From Parcubacteria group bacterium GW2011_GWA2_43_13 (lineage in GTDB: Bacteria; Patescibacteriota; Patescibacteriia; UBA9629; GWA2-43-13): a stretch of DNA of 47,192 nt. The notes beneath the pieces are model-generated. The model made no database searches. It saw only the letters and a list, made by a program, of their open reading frames with translations, and had not been told where the DNA came from. The position numbers and the translations under genes were made by a program. Shown one piece after another: positions 36,935 through 45,908 of the stretch. The stretch is from assembly GCA_000999025.1 (NCBI GenBank), contig LCFM01000008.1, positions 1 to 47,192 on the forward strand, read 5' to 3'. Positions within the stretch are counted from its first letter, which is position 1; the number at the start of each line of letters is the position of its first letter.

Positions 36935-37051
36935 CGCGCAGTCCTTTCGCGAAAATCAGTACTATCCTACGCCATCTCAAACAAAAAAACCAGCCCCCAA
37001 TGTATATACATGGTGCGTTTTTACAAAAATGCTATAGTATATATACATACT

Positions 37052-37738
37052 ATGCCGTCAATTACCAAAAATTCGACATTAAAAGAGTATCAACAGTTCG
37101 TTCAGACCGTTTACGGATTACCGAACGATCTACACTTTGAGCTACAAGATCTCCTCAATAATGTGCAGAGATTTGCCATGAGAGGACTAAAAGGAATTCG
37201 CAAAAAAAATCAGGAAAAATGCCTGACCAACCTTTTAATAACTTCCAGCTTTTTTATGTCCACGCTCAATAGGTTACATATTGATATTGAAGATGAACTC
37301 TGGCACAGATTTCCTTATATCTGTTCCTATTGCGCTCGCCAACCATGTCAATGCAAAGATTCAAAACCAGCTCAAAGAAAAGCAATCACTCCCGATAAAG
37401 CTAAAAAACCGAACACAATTGCCGATTTTCACATTATGTTTGAAAAAATTTATCCCAGCGCTTCGCGGACATTAGAACACGCAGGCGTTCATATGGCTGA
37501 AGAAGTTGGTGAATTAGTCGAAGCATTTCTTGCTTACAGAGGAGAACACACAAAAATTCACTTTAATAATGTCACATTGGAAGCGGCTGATTTATTGTCC
37601 TGCTTTTTTGGAGTGCTGAATTCTTTATCAATACAATTGAATGATGCCCTGTCCGATTTTTACACAAACAACTGCCATGTCTGCCATCATGCCCCCTGCT
37701 CATGCGAATACCGCTTTGTCATTAACTTTAAATCATGA
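37052..37738 (+). CDS. Tandem MazG-like NTP pyrophosphohydrolase-fold protein with two CxxC..PCxC motifs
   Basis: Second half 'HMAEEVGELVEAFLAYRG...TLEAADLLSCFFGVLNSL'; 'CSYCARQPCQC' and 'CHVCHHAPCSC' end each half. Start re-assigned to ATG 37052. Confidence 0.68.
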   Translation: MPSITKNSTLKEYQQFVQTVYGLPNDLHFELQDLLNNVQRFAMRGLKGIRKKNQEKCLTNLLITSSFFMSTLNRLHIDIEDELWHRFPYICSYCARQPCQCKDSKPAQRKAITPDKAKKPNTIADFHIMFEKIYPSASRTLEHAGVHMAEEVGELVEAFLAYRGEHTKIHFNNVTLEAADLLSCFFGVLNSLSIQLNDALSDFYTNNCHVCHHAPCSCEYRFVINFKS

Positions 37739-37823
37739 TACAAAGGAGTGTTTCATTATCTTCTGTCTTTGGTGAAAAACAATGTCATGGTCTTTAACAG
37801 CATCAATTTCTTCCGCGAATTGT

Positions 37824-38675
37824 TTACTCTTTACTATTCCTTGCCTTACATACTATATATCGCGATAAAAATTTCATGAATGGGAACAGTGTTAAAATTA
37901 CTTCATCTATTTTTTGAAATCCTCTGTTCATTTTTCGGCGTCTTTTTTCTACATCACGTTCTCTTGCATAAAAAACATTGGCTAAAAAGAAAAACAACGG
38001 TTTGACTTTAAAAATAAAGGGGCTAAAAATTCTATAGGGACGATATTCTATGTCTGTAAAAATTCGTTTTATGAGCTCTAAATCATCTGAAAATAATATC
38101 CTTTCGGTCGGTGTTTCTTGTCTTATGGGATAGAGCGAGGTGATTAATTTTGATGTTCGTATTGTTTGAATAGTTTTTGAAAAAACACATGGTTCAACCG
38201 CGACAAAAATTCCATTTGGTTTTAACACTCGTTTAAATTCATTCAATGCCTGTTCAACCTCCAAATGATGTAAAGAAACATTGATGAAAATAATATCAAA
38301 AAAACTATCTAAAAAATGAGTATATTCTCCCGGAGACACTAAAAAATGAGTTTGCTCTGTTATCCCATTTTCTCGGGATCTTCGTTCCGCAATGGCTATG
38401 CTTTCATCGCTAATATCTATCCCGTATACTTCTGCGCCATTTTTTGCAAACCAAACACTGATTTCGCCATTTCCGCAACCGATTTCCAATATTATTTTAT
38501 TTTTAAAATCTCCTATGTAATTTTTAGCACAGCCGAATAAATCACCGCTATAATAATTAAAAGGTGGCTCAATGTGCTCAACGAGTAACGACTTATGATC
38601 CCATTTGTCATGCACTATGGAATTATAATAATTTTTTTCAACAGATTGCCTCTTTGTCAGTGATACATTATTCAT
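37824..38675 (-). CDS. Class I SAM-dependent methyltransferase
   Basis: 'ILEIGCGNGEISVWFAKNGAEVYGIDISDESI', 'FDIIFINVSLHHLEVEQALNEFKRVLKPNGIFVAVEP'. Track start 38717 overlaps the tRNA; ATG 38675 preferred. Confidence 0.88.
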   Translation of the reverse strand: MNNVSLTKRQSVEKNYYNSIVHDKWDHKSLLVEHIEPPFNYYSGDLFGCAKNYIGDFKNKIILEIGCGNGEISVWFAKNGAEVYGIDISDESIAIAERRSRENGITEQTHFLVSPGEYTHFLDSFFDIIFINVSLHHLEVEQALNEFKRVLKPNGIFVAVEPCVFSKTIQTIRTSKLITSLYPIRQETPTERILFSDDLELIKRIFTDIEYRPYRIFSPFIFKVKPLFFFLANVFYARERDVEKRRRKMNRGFQKIDEVILTLFPFMKFLSRYIVCKARNSKE

Positions 38676-38705
38676 AAAATTGTATACAATTTTTCTTTTC
38701 CCGAG

Positions 38706-38780
38706 TGGTAGCCCCACGGGGAGTCGAACCCCGGTTACCAGGATGAGAACCTGGCGTCCTAACCACTAGACGATAAGGCC
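38706..38780 (-). tRNA. tRNA-Glu (anticodon CTC), with encoded CCA
   Basis: GGCCTTATCGTCTAGTGGTTAGGACGCCAGGTTCTCATCCTGGTAACCGGGGTTCGACTCCCCGTGGGGCTACCA; cloverleaf with CCAGG-TTCTCAT-CCTGG anticodon arm. Confidence 0.95.
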
Positions 38781-38829
38781 ACGGATAAGGAAAAAATTAC
38801 GCACACTGTATCAAATCCTGCTCCACAAA

Positions 38830-40128
38830 TCAATGCCCGCTCACAAGCAATTCACGGCCGCGGTGCGGTTCATCAATAATTTTCTCAACCAATGCTTCAA
38901 GGTGTATGCCGCGCGATCCTTTCACTAAGAGAATATCCTCCTCTTGAATATTCTCTTTCAAGTACGCCTCTGCGCTTTTCATATCATCAAAATGAATCAA
39001 TTTCGCGGCATCCATCCCGTCATTTTTTGCCGCTTCCGCTATAAACATACTATCATGTCCAATAGTAACCAGCTGATCAATCGGCAGGCCTGCGATTTTT
39101 CTGCCAATAACCTCATGTGCCTCTTGCGACGCCTTGCCAAGATCAAGCATATCAGCCAGCACCGCAATGCGGCGATGCCCATTCCCTTGAGGATCATTCA
39201 AGTCGCACAATGTATCAAGCGCGCGTTCAAGAGCCAACGGAGATGAATTATAACTGTCGTCCAAAAGCACTGAATGATTGATTCCTTTCAACACCCTCAG
39301 TCGCCCCGGCCCCGGGGCAAGCAATCCAAGCCGCTCCCCTATTTCAAGTGGGTTCATATCAAACAACGTGCCTACGGCACATGCCGCAAGCGCTGTATAC
39401 ACATGATGATACCCAACGCTCTGCGAAAGCAATATCGGAGTTGCTGTCCCTTTATAAATCACCTTAAACCCAAGTCCGTTGATGCGATCAAAAAATGTCT
39501 CTCCCTCTTTATACCTTAAAGAAACATCAATTGCCTGAACAGTCGCATGTTCTTCAATTCCGAATGTGATGCACTGGGCGTCTGATAATTCTTTCATTTT
39601 AACGACACGAGGATCATCAGCATTCAACACCGCCCATCCATTCCGCGGAAGCGACGCGATGAGTGTCTGTTTTTCTTTCGCAACCCCTTCCAAAGATTTA
39701 AAATGCGCCAAATGCACTTCTGAAAGCGCAGTCACAACGCCAATGCGCGGTTGCGTAATAGAACATAAATAGGCGATATCTCCTTTTTTATCCGCCGCCA
39801 TCTCAAGAACTAATATGGGCGGATACTCATGATCACGATGCACCAGCAACCATAATCCTTTCCAAAAAACCAATAACCACGCAAGAACATTTTTTCCTGG
39901 ATTCTCACAGCCAAGCACAGTGAGTGGCAAACCAACTTCGGTATTCATACTGCGCTCTGAGGCGCGAATATGAAATCTACCGCTCATCACAAGAGCGATA
40001 GCGTCTTTTGTTGTTGTCTTTCCCACACTTCCGGTAATGCCAACCACATCGGGCTTGTATTTTTTCAAAACGCCTCGAGCTAACAATCGAATAATACTAT
40101 ATATTATTTTTTTCATATCAATTATCAA
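38830..40128 (-). CDS. murF: UDP-N-acetylmuramoyl-tripeptide--D-alanyl-D-alanine ligase MurF
   Basis: 432 aa; 'VVGITGSVGKTTTKDAIALVM', 'LEMAADKKGDIAYLCSITQPRIGVVTALSEVHL', 'LLDDSYNSSPLALERALDTL'. Confidence 0.93.
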   Translation of the reverse strand: MIIDMKKIIYSIIRLLARGVLKKYKPDVVGITGSVGKTTTKDAIALVMSGRFHIRASERSMNTEVGLPLTVLGCENPGKNVLAWLLVFWKGLWLLVHRDHEYPPILVLEMAADKKGDIAYLCSITQPRIGVVTALSEVHLAHFKSLEGVAKEKQTLIASLPRNGWAVLNADDPRVVKMKELSDAQCITFGIEEHATVQAIDVSLRYKEGETFFDRINGLGFKVIYKGTATPILLSQSVGYHHVYTALAACAVGTLFDMNPLEIGERLGLLAPGPGRLRVLKGINHSVLLDDSYNSSPLALERALDTLCDLNDPQGNGHRRIAVLADMLDLGKASQEAHEVIGRKIAGLPIDQLVTIGHDSMFIAEAAKNDGMDAAKLIHFDDMKSAEAYLKENIQEEDILLVKGSRGIHLEALVEKIIDEPHRGRELLVSGH

Positions 40129-41896
40129 ATGATGTCGGCACGCCGTAATAGGTCAATAAAAAAGAAGCAATCTCTTTAAATAACGGCAAAGCAGACCCTT
40201 GGGCAAAGCTCGAGGTTTTTACTTTATCAAGTTTGGTTAAAATCACAAAGCGGGGGTTATCCACAGGAGCAAATCCGATAAAAGAATGAATGCTTTCTCC
40301 AGAGTATCTGCCATCATTGCCTGCAACTTGGGCTGTACCTGATTTCCCACCGACATAGTATCCTGGCACTCGCGCCTGTCCGCTGTATCCTTCTTTTACC
40401 ACCGCGCCCAGCATGCCGGAAATCAACAGTGACGTGCGCGGTTGAATAGGATGCCTAACCACGCTCGAATCAACGGATTGCACTGATCCATCAGATTTGC
40501 GTATTGACTCAATAATTCTCGGTTTATACAACACCCCCCCGTTCACAAGTGAAGTAAAGGCCATTGCCATTTGCAAAGGAGTTGCTGTAATGCCTTGGCC
40601 AAATGTAGCAGTTGCAAGATAAATATCCCCTTTCTTTTCTAATGATGAAATATTACCGCCACCCTCTCCAGGCAATGCAATCCCTGTTTGTGTGCCAAAC
40701 CCAAATTTTTTCAACCCCTCTAAATACCGCTCTTGTCCGATCTTAAACCCAATCCATACAGCGCCGGTATTGAGCGACTTTTCAAGAACCTGCGTCATGG
40801 TCTGAGTACCTTCTTTTTGACCGAGTGCATTCTGTATCGTATGAGGTCCAAATCTCACCTGACCAGTATCTTCATATGTTGTTTCAGGAGTAATCTCTCC
40901 AATATCCAACCCAATAGCCGCTGTAATGGCTTTAAACGTTGAGCCCGGCTCATACTCATAATTCACTGTTTGATTAAGATACCATGATGAATCATCAACT
41001 TCATTATACCGGTTCGAATCAAATTCCGGCGCACTGCACATTGCAAGAATGGAGCCAGAAAACGGATCAACAATTATCACACTTCCTCCGCTGGCTTGAT
41101 ACGACAGCACTGCCTGATGAAGCGCATTGCACGCAATGTATTCAATGGTCCTATCAATAGTCAATGTAATATCATCGCCACTCACAGGATTTGTTACAAC
41201 TCGCTCGCCCACCAGAATAGGACGGCCCTGTATATCATTTTCAACGTGCAACGATCCTGCGTTCCCGACCAAAATTTTTTCAAACTGCTGTTCTATCCCG
41301 TACTGTCCTTTATGCTCATCTGACAACCAACTCACAAAACCGAGCACAGAACTACCCATAGGGCTTTCGGGATAATAGCGCTGTTCCATCTCGCGAAATC
41401 CCAAACCCTCAAATTGCAAAGCTCGCACCGCCTCAACCTGCGAATCTGCTAACCGATCCTGAATCGGCTCATACGGATCATTCGGCTTATCAAGTTTGGA
41501 TAACAGTACATCTTCGGGAATATCAACAATAACAGACAAATCATGGCTCACACGCTGGGGGTTTGTAATATCTTTCGGCACAGCATACAACTGCCAAAAC
41601 AACCGATTAGTCGCGGCAGTATACACTTGTCCTGTTGAACCGTCTTTCCAATAAATTTGCCCACGGTGTGGCAAAAGTTCTTGAGTTAATTCCCGTTGAC
41701 CTTGCGCTTCCGCCGCATAGACACGGTGCTGTAATACCTGAAGATGAAAAAGACGGATCATGATAATTCCAAACAACACAAAAAAAGCCATGGAAACAAT
41801 CGCAAGCCGATCGAAGCCTTTTTTGGGAAATACCTTCGATCGCGAGTATTCCATAGAAACCATGCCATAGACATCACACTCAAAAATCGTACTCAA
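40118..41896 (-). CDS. ftsI: Penicillin-binding protein, FtsI/PBP2 family
   Basis: 592 aa; 'EPGSTFKAITA' (SxxK), 'KSLNTGAVWIG' (SxN), 'GGKSGTAQVAG' (KSG). Start may be further downstream (MEYSRSKVF). Confidence 0.92.
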   Translation of the reverse strand: MSTIFECDVYGMVSMEYSRSKVFPKKGFDRLAIVSMAFFVLFGIIMIRLFHLQVLQHRVYAAEAQGQRELTQELLPHRGQIYWKDGSTGQVYTAATNRLFWQLYAVPKDITNPQRVSHDLSVIVDIPEDVLLSKLDKPNDPYEPIQDRLADSQVEAVRALQFEGLGFREMEQRYYPESPMGSSVLGFVSWLSDEHKGQYGIEQQFEKILVGNAGSLHVENDIQGRPILVGERVVTNPVSGDDITLTIDRTIEYIACNALHQAVLSYQASGGSVIIVDPFSGSILAMCSAPEFDSNRYNEVDDSSWYLNQTVNYEYEPGSTFKAITAAIGLDIGEITPETTYEDTGQVRFGPHTIQNALGQKEGTQTMTQVLEKSLNTGAVWIGFKIGQERYLEGLKKFGFGTQTGIALPGEGGGNISSLEKKGDIYLATATFGQGITATPLQMAMAFTSLVNGGVLYKPRIIESIRKSDGSVQSVDSSVVRHPIQPRTSLLISGMLGAVVKEGYSGQARVPGYYVGGKSGTAQVAGNDGRYSGESIHSFIGFAPVDNPRFVILTKLDKVKTSSFAQGSALPLFKEIASFLLTYYGVPTSFDN

Positions 41897-42049
41897 TAAC
41901 TTGTTAAAATCATGCCTGGCTTGTTTTTTGCTTCAGAAAATTTTCGCCGTATCATTGGATACGGCTCAAATTTCCCTCGTTCCAAAACTGTGCCAGACAC
42001 AATTTTTCCTGCGTTGTATAGTCCGATTGTAGAGTGTGATGTCTCTATA

Positions 42050-42361
42050 TTACCGTTGAGCAACACTCTTTCCCCCGCCACTGCTTAAAAATCGCATACT
42101 GCCTACAGGAACCATATTCAAATCTTGAGCTTGTTTTTGAATGGATGATAACGATTCAAGCCGAAATACCGCTTCTTTTAACTGATCCGTCTCATAGCGC
42201 GCCGTTTGAATTTTTTTGTTTAAATCCTGCATCGTATGCCCGGCAATGGCAAGATGATTGATCATCAAAAGATATGACACAAATAACGAAACAACAGCAA
42301 TCACAAGCGCTTTGCGCATAGATGATACTTCTTGAGGCAGTACGATTGCAAGGATATTCAT
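42050..42361 (-). CDS. FtsL-like cell division protein
   Basis: 103 aa; one TM then coiled-coil; positioned between rsmH and ftsI. Confidence 0.72.
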   Translation of the reverse strand: MNILAIVLPQEVSSMRKALVIAVVSLFVSYLLMINHLAIAGHTMQDLNKKIQTARYETDQLKEAVFRLESLSSIQKQAQDLNMVPVGSMRFLSSGGGKSVAQR

Positions 42362-43323
42362 AAAGAAAATATGCGAGCGATTCGAAGCTTTGCGCTCCGA
42401 GATCGCACATTATGAGCGATTTCTTTTTGTGTTGGAATTATTGGTTTACGATTTACAATCGCAAGAGTGGGTGTTTTGTTACAGGAACATACTGGAAAAT
42501 CTGGCGGACATACGCATGGGTTACTCTGCTGTACACAAAACTGTTTTACCATTCGATCTTCAAGGGAATGGAAAGAGATAACAGCAAGCCGACCACCATG
42601 CTTTTGCAACACGCGTACCGCTTGAGGCAATACGCGCTCAAGCTGTCCCAGTTCGTCATTCACGGCAATGCGTAACGCTTGAAAAACCTTTGTTGCCGGA
42701 TGCTGGTGCTTTTTTCTTCTTAATGCTCGATCTCGCACAGGTAGAGCATATTCAACACACTCGGCAAATAATTGCGTTGTCATCATCGGCATCTTCATTC
42801 GTTGCTTAACAAGAGCGTGAGCAATTCTGCGGGCATGCGCCTCTTCCCCATATTTTTCAAAAATATTCTTCAGATGATTTTCTGAAGCGTTTTGAATAAT
42901 ATCGCATGCCCGCTCTTGCTGAGTCGTCGGATCAAGGCGCATATCAAGAGGCCCGTTATGTAAAAAACTAAAGCCCCGCGCCGGATCATCAAAATGAGAT
43001 GACGACACACCAAGATCAAGCACGATTGCATGAGGAAAAAAGTCATGCTCATGCGCTATGCGTTCTAATTGATCAAAGTGCGAATGAACAAATATAATCT
43101 GCTTTTTATAATGAGAAAGCCGCTGACGCGCCTTTTCGAGATTAGAAAAATCGCAATCAATAGCCAAAAGTCGCCCCTCATGCCCGATGTTTTCCATAAT
43201 CTTTTCTGCATGGCCTCCATGACCGACAGTCGCGTCAATCACTCTCAATCCTTGCTCAAGCGAAAGTGCCTCAACTGTCTCATTGAGCAATACAGAAGTA
43301 TGGCAAGCGTCCACACCACCCAT
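42358..43323 (-). CDS. rsmH: 16S rRNA (cytosine1402-N4)-methyltransferase RsmH (MraW)
   Basis: 'HTSVLLNETVEAL', 'VIDATVGHGGHAEKIM', 'IVLDLGVSSSHFDDPARGFSF', 'VISFHSLEDRMVKQF'. Start near 43323. Confidence 0.95.
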   Translation of the reverse strand: MGGVDACHTSVLLNETVEALSLEQGLRVIDATVGHGGHAEKIMENIGHEGRLLAIDCDFSNLEKARQRLSHYKKQIIFVHSHFDQLERIAHEHDFFPHAIVLDLGVSSSHFDDPARGFSFLHNGPLDMRLDPTTQQERACDIIQNASENHLKNIFEKYGEEAHARRIAHALVKQRMKMPMMTTQLFAECVEYALPVRDRALRRKKHQHPATKVFQALRIAVNDELGQLERVLPQAVRVLQKHGGRLAVISFHSLEDRMVKQFCVQQSNPCVCPPDFPVCSCNKTPTLAIVNRKPIIPTQKEIAHNVRSRSAKLRIARIFSL

Positions 43324-43466
43324 AACGTTTCGTCGCATATAAATTGCATGACAAGCATATCGTAATAACAAGAAACAAATAACAAATAACTGCTTTTAAC
43401 TGTAAAACTGATAATCTACATCCACTATCCTGTTTTTTGTTTTTTTGTTCATTGTTTTTTGTCGTG

Positions 43467-43898
43467 TTATATCCCCACTTCTCCCATCGCCTCGGCAATT
43501 TCAGTACTTTCCTTTTCAGTCATTGCTTTGTACTTCATCCACTGATCTTCACCCCATAATTCAATGCGATTATACAATCCCGCAAACACAACTTTTTTTC
43601 CGATACCAGCATATGCTCTCAAATATTCAGGGACCAACATTCTGCCTTGACTGTCAGGAGCAACTTCCATTGCTCCAGAAAGCATCAAACGAGCAAACGC
43701 TCGGCTCTTTCCTTGACTAATAGGCAATGCGGAAAGTTTTTGCGCAAGCGCTTTCCACTCATCAAGGGGATATAAAAATAAACTACTATCAAGCCCTCGA
43801 GTTACCACTGCCCCTTTCTTAAGTTGATTGCGAAACTTCGACGGTAGTGCGGATCGTCCTTTATCATCCATTGAATGTGTATATTCTCCAATAAACAT
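43467..43898 (-). CDS. mraZ: Transcriptional regulator MraZ
   Basis: 'MFIGEYTHSMDDKGRSALPSKFRNQL', 'SGAMEVAPDSQGRMLVPEYLRAYAGIGKKVVFAGLYNRIELW'. Start re-assigned to ATG 43898. Confidence 0.95.
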   Translation of the reverse strand: MFIGEYTHSMDDKGRSALPSKFRNQLKKGAVVTRGLDSSLFLYPLDEWKALAQKLSALPISQGKSRAFARLMLSGAMEVAPDSQGRMLVPEYLRAYAGIGKKVVFAGLYNRIELWGEDQWMKYKAMTEKESTEIAEAMGEVGI

Positions 43899-43904
43899 AT
43901 TTTC

Positions 43905-43939
43905 AACCACTTTTCACCACCTAAGACCATTTTACCCCA
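43905..43939 (-). promoter_or_regulatory. MraZ box array: four TGGNN repeats with exact 10-nt period
   Basis: Minus strand TGGGG-taaaa-TGGTC-ttagg-TGGTG-aaaag-TGGTT ending 6 nt before the mraZ ATG. Confidence 0.85.
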
Positions 43940-43958
43940 CTAACCATTCATTGGTCAA
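43929..43958 (-). promoter_or_regulatory. Sigma70-type promoter of the mraZ operon
   Basis: TTGACC (43958-43953), 18-nt spacer, TAAAAT (43934-43929). Confidence 0.68.
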
Positions 43959-43996
43959 CACAAAAAAACAGTTTGTTATCCACTCTTTATCCACAT

Positions 43997-44023
43997 AAAA
44001 AAGGCGTTAATAACGCCTTTTTT
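43997..44023. terminator. Bidirectional Rho-independent terminator
   Basis: AAAAAAGGCGTTAATAACGCCTTTTTT. Confidence 0.9.
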
Positions 44024-44039
44024 CACTTTTATGTATTCA

Positions 44040-45236
44040 TTATGAGGAAAACAATCTTGAAAACAGCCGTATAATCCCCATAATATGGACCAGATACCGC
44101 GCGCGCGATAACTTGGTCGCAACACAACCCAGCATACCTGAAACGTATAATCCCCACCGATAATACAATGCCCATGAATCACCTATAGGAATACGGTATC
44201 GTTGCAATTTCGCAGGAAATGGAAATGGAGGAGAAGCATGGCGGGTAAATTGATCAACTGCGTATGCGGCATACCGTCCTTGTCTGATGGTTGTATCAGA
44301 ATAGACCGGAACTCGATCCCCTAACACTGATCGCATATGCGCGTTCGTCCCCAAAATCAGCATATCAGGCCGAGCTTGCAAATATTCGTTCACATACACC
44401 CTTCCAAGGTCATCATGCTCAAATGGAAGCGAGCGTATGCACGCAGGAGGACGTGTTCCTCCGGTCCAGAGTGTCATATCACTTAATACTGCTTCCTCTG
44501 TTTTTAACAACACAGTGCCTTTATTCACTGCTTCAACAGAAGTACCGGTCATAACGCGTACGCCAAGTCGAGATAACCTCTTTGATATACAAGATGACAC
44601 ATGTAACGGAAGATATGGCACAACTCGGTCTTGCTGTTCAATCAGAGTTATAGAAAGCGGAAATTTTTTTTTCATTGGATGACACGCAAGCGCGCCGGCA
44701 ATATCGCATCCCATCATGCCGGCTCCAATAATGGTAATGTTCGAAACAATTTTTGCGCGCAACAATGTATTCAAACGCGCCCGCATGCGAAAAACATCTT
44801 GCATTGATGAGAGCGAAAAACAACATCGCGATGCATTGGAAACATTCCCAAACCATGACTCGCTTCCCAATGCCACAATCAAATAAACGTATTCAATCGG
44901 ATCGTTATCTTTTAAATAGAGCACATAATTGTCAGGATCTATCGCTGTTATCGCGCTTTGGACAAGGATAATTTCATCGCTTTCTCGGGTAAAAATATTT
45001 TTGAATGGAATGCTCATTGATTGAATCAATTGTTTTGCAGACATTGCAGGATCGGCGCACAGTGCTGATGTATACCGAAATGCAAGACGATGGCGATCGG
45101 AATGATCAATAACAATCAACCGATACGCTTCTTTCAACGTCGGGTTTGCGCGTTGAAAACGGGCGATAAGCCGCGTCGCGGTAACACCGGCATATCCCCC
45201 GCCTGCTATAACAATATTTCCAATCCCCTGTTGCAT
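44040..45236 (-). CDS. FAD-dependent NADH dehydrogenase (NDH-2-like) oxidoreductase
   Basis: 'GNIVIAGGGYAGVTATRLIARF', 'ITIIGAGMMGCDIAGALA', 'MTLWTGGTRPP', 'MLILGTNAHM'. Start re-assigned to ATG 45236. Confidence 0.82.
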   Translation of the reverse strand: MQQGIGNIVIAGGGYAGVTATRLIARFQRANPTLKEAYRLIVIDHSDRHRLAFRYTSALCADPAMSAKQLIQSMSIPFKNIFTRESDEIILVQSAITAIDPDNYVLYLKDNDPIEYVYLIVALGSESWFGNVSNASRCCFSLSSMQDVFRMRARLNTLLRAKIVSNITIIGAGMMGCDIAGALACHPMKKKFPLSITLIEQQDRVVPYLPLHVSSCISKRLSRLGVRVMTGTSVEAVNKGTVLLKTEEAVLSDMTLWTGGTRPPACIRSLPFEHDDLGRVYVNEYLQARPDMLILGTNAHMRSVLGDRVPVYSDTTIRQGRYAAYAVDQFTRHASPPFPFPAKLQRYRIPIGDSWALYYRWGLYVSGMLGCVATKLSRARYLVHIMGIIRLFSRLFSS

Positions 45237-45322
45237 AAAAAATACAATCAAAAAATGCGTTATAGGCATAGCCAGCATAACGCATATAAGATGAAAAGAA
45301 TATTAAAGGAATTATCAACTCA

Positions 45323-45721
45323 TCACACACTCTGTGTAATATGCGGGTCTTTATCATATACCGGCTGAACGCATACTCTATGATCAGCCACTAAAAAACG
45401 GCTTATCATATCTGACAAACTCTCATCAGGCGAAAGACGCTCAATTGATCGGAGAGGAATATTCATTGCATACGCAAATGCCTGCGCCACGGCAACGCCA
45501 ATTCTCACAGCCGTAAAACGGCCTGGGCCTGCAACAACCCACACCTCGCTCACATCATGCGCTGGTACGCCCTGATCACTCAATATCTTTTCTATTGACG
45601 GAATGAGCTGTTCTGCTTCCTGAAACGGCTCATTAACCATATTCCGCGCCTGAATAACTCCGTCGTGTGCAAGGGCAATTTCAAATCCTTGATCCCGAGT
45701 TGTGTCAATAATTATTTCCAT
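45323..45721 (-). CDS. tsaB: TsaB (YeaZ)-like tRNA threonylcarbamoyladenosine protein, short form
   Basis: 'MEIIIDTTRDQGFEIALAHDG', 'VWVVAGPGRFTAVRIGVAVAQAFAYAMNIPL'; about 132 aa. Confidence 0.83.
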   Translation of the reverse strand: MEIIIDTTRDQGFEIALAHDGVIQARNMVNEPFQEAEQLIPSIEKILSDQGVPAHDVSEVWVVAGPGRFTAVRIGVAVAQAFAYAMNIPLRSIERLSPDESLSDMISRFLVADHRVCVQPVYDKDPHITQSV

Positions 45722-45805
45722 ACACACTATCCACAATGAATCCTCTTGAGATTTTCATCTATTTTCTCTATACTACCTTTTGCGTGAAAAAAAGTGGAGG
45801 GGTGC

Positions 45806-45833
45806 AAAAGCCGCTCTTTGATATGCGGTTTTT
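45806..45833. terminator. Hairpin terminator
   Basis: AAAAGCCGC-TCTTTGATAT-GCGGTTTTT. Confidence 0.65.
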
Positions 45834-45908
45834 CCTTTCCCCACACGCCACGTATCGTTCTTTTTTTACACGTTTTGTAACAACATACAAATCGTACACA
45901 CAAGCGCC

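Noticed and set aside
41893-42081. 62-aa minus ORF between ftsL and ftsI
   Set aside because: GTG start, overlaps the ftsL 3' end, no recognisable family. Its 4-nt overlap with the ftsI frame is intriguing but insufficient.
43976-43995. Two DnaA-box-like sites (TTATCCACT, TTATCCACA) upstream of mraZ
   Set aside because: Only two sites in an AT-rich intergenic region without origin context or dnaA/dnaN nearby; probably chance.
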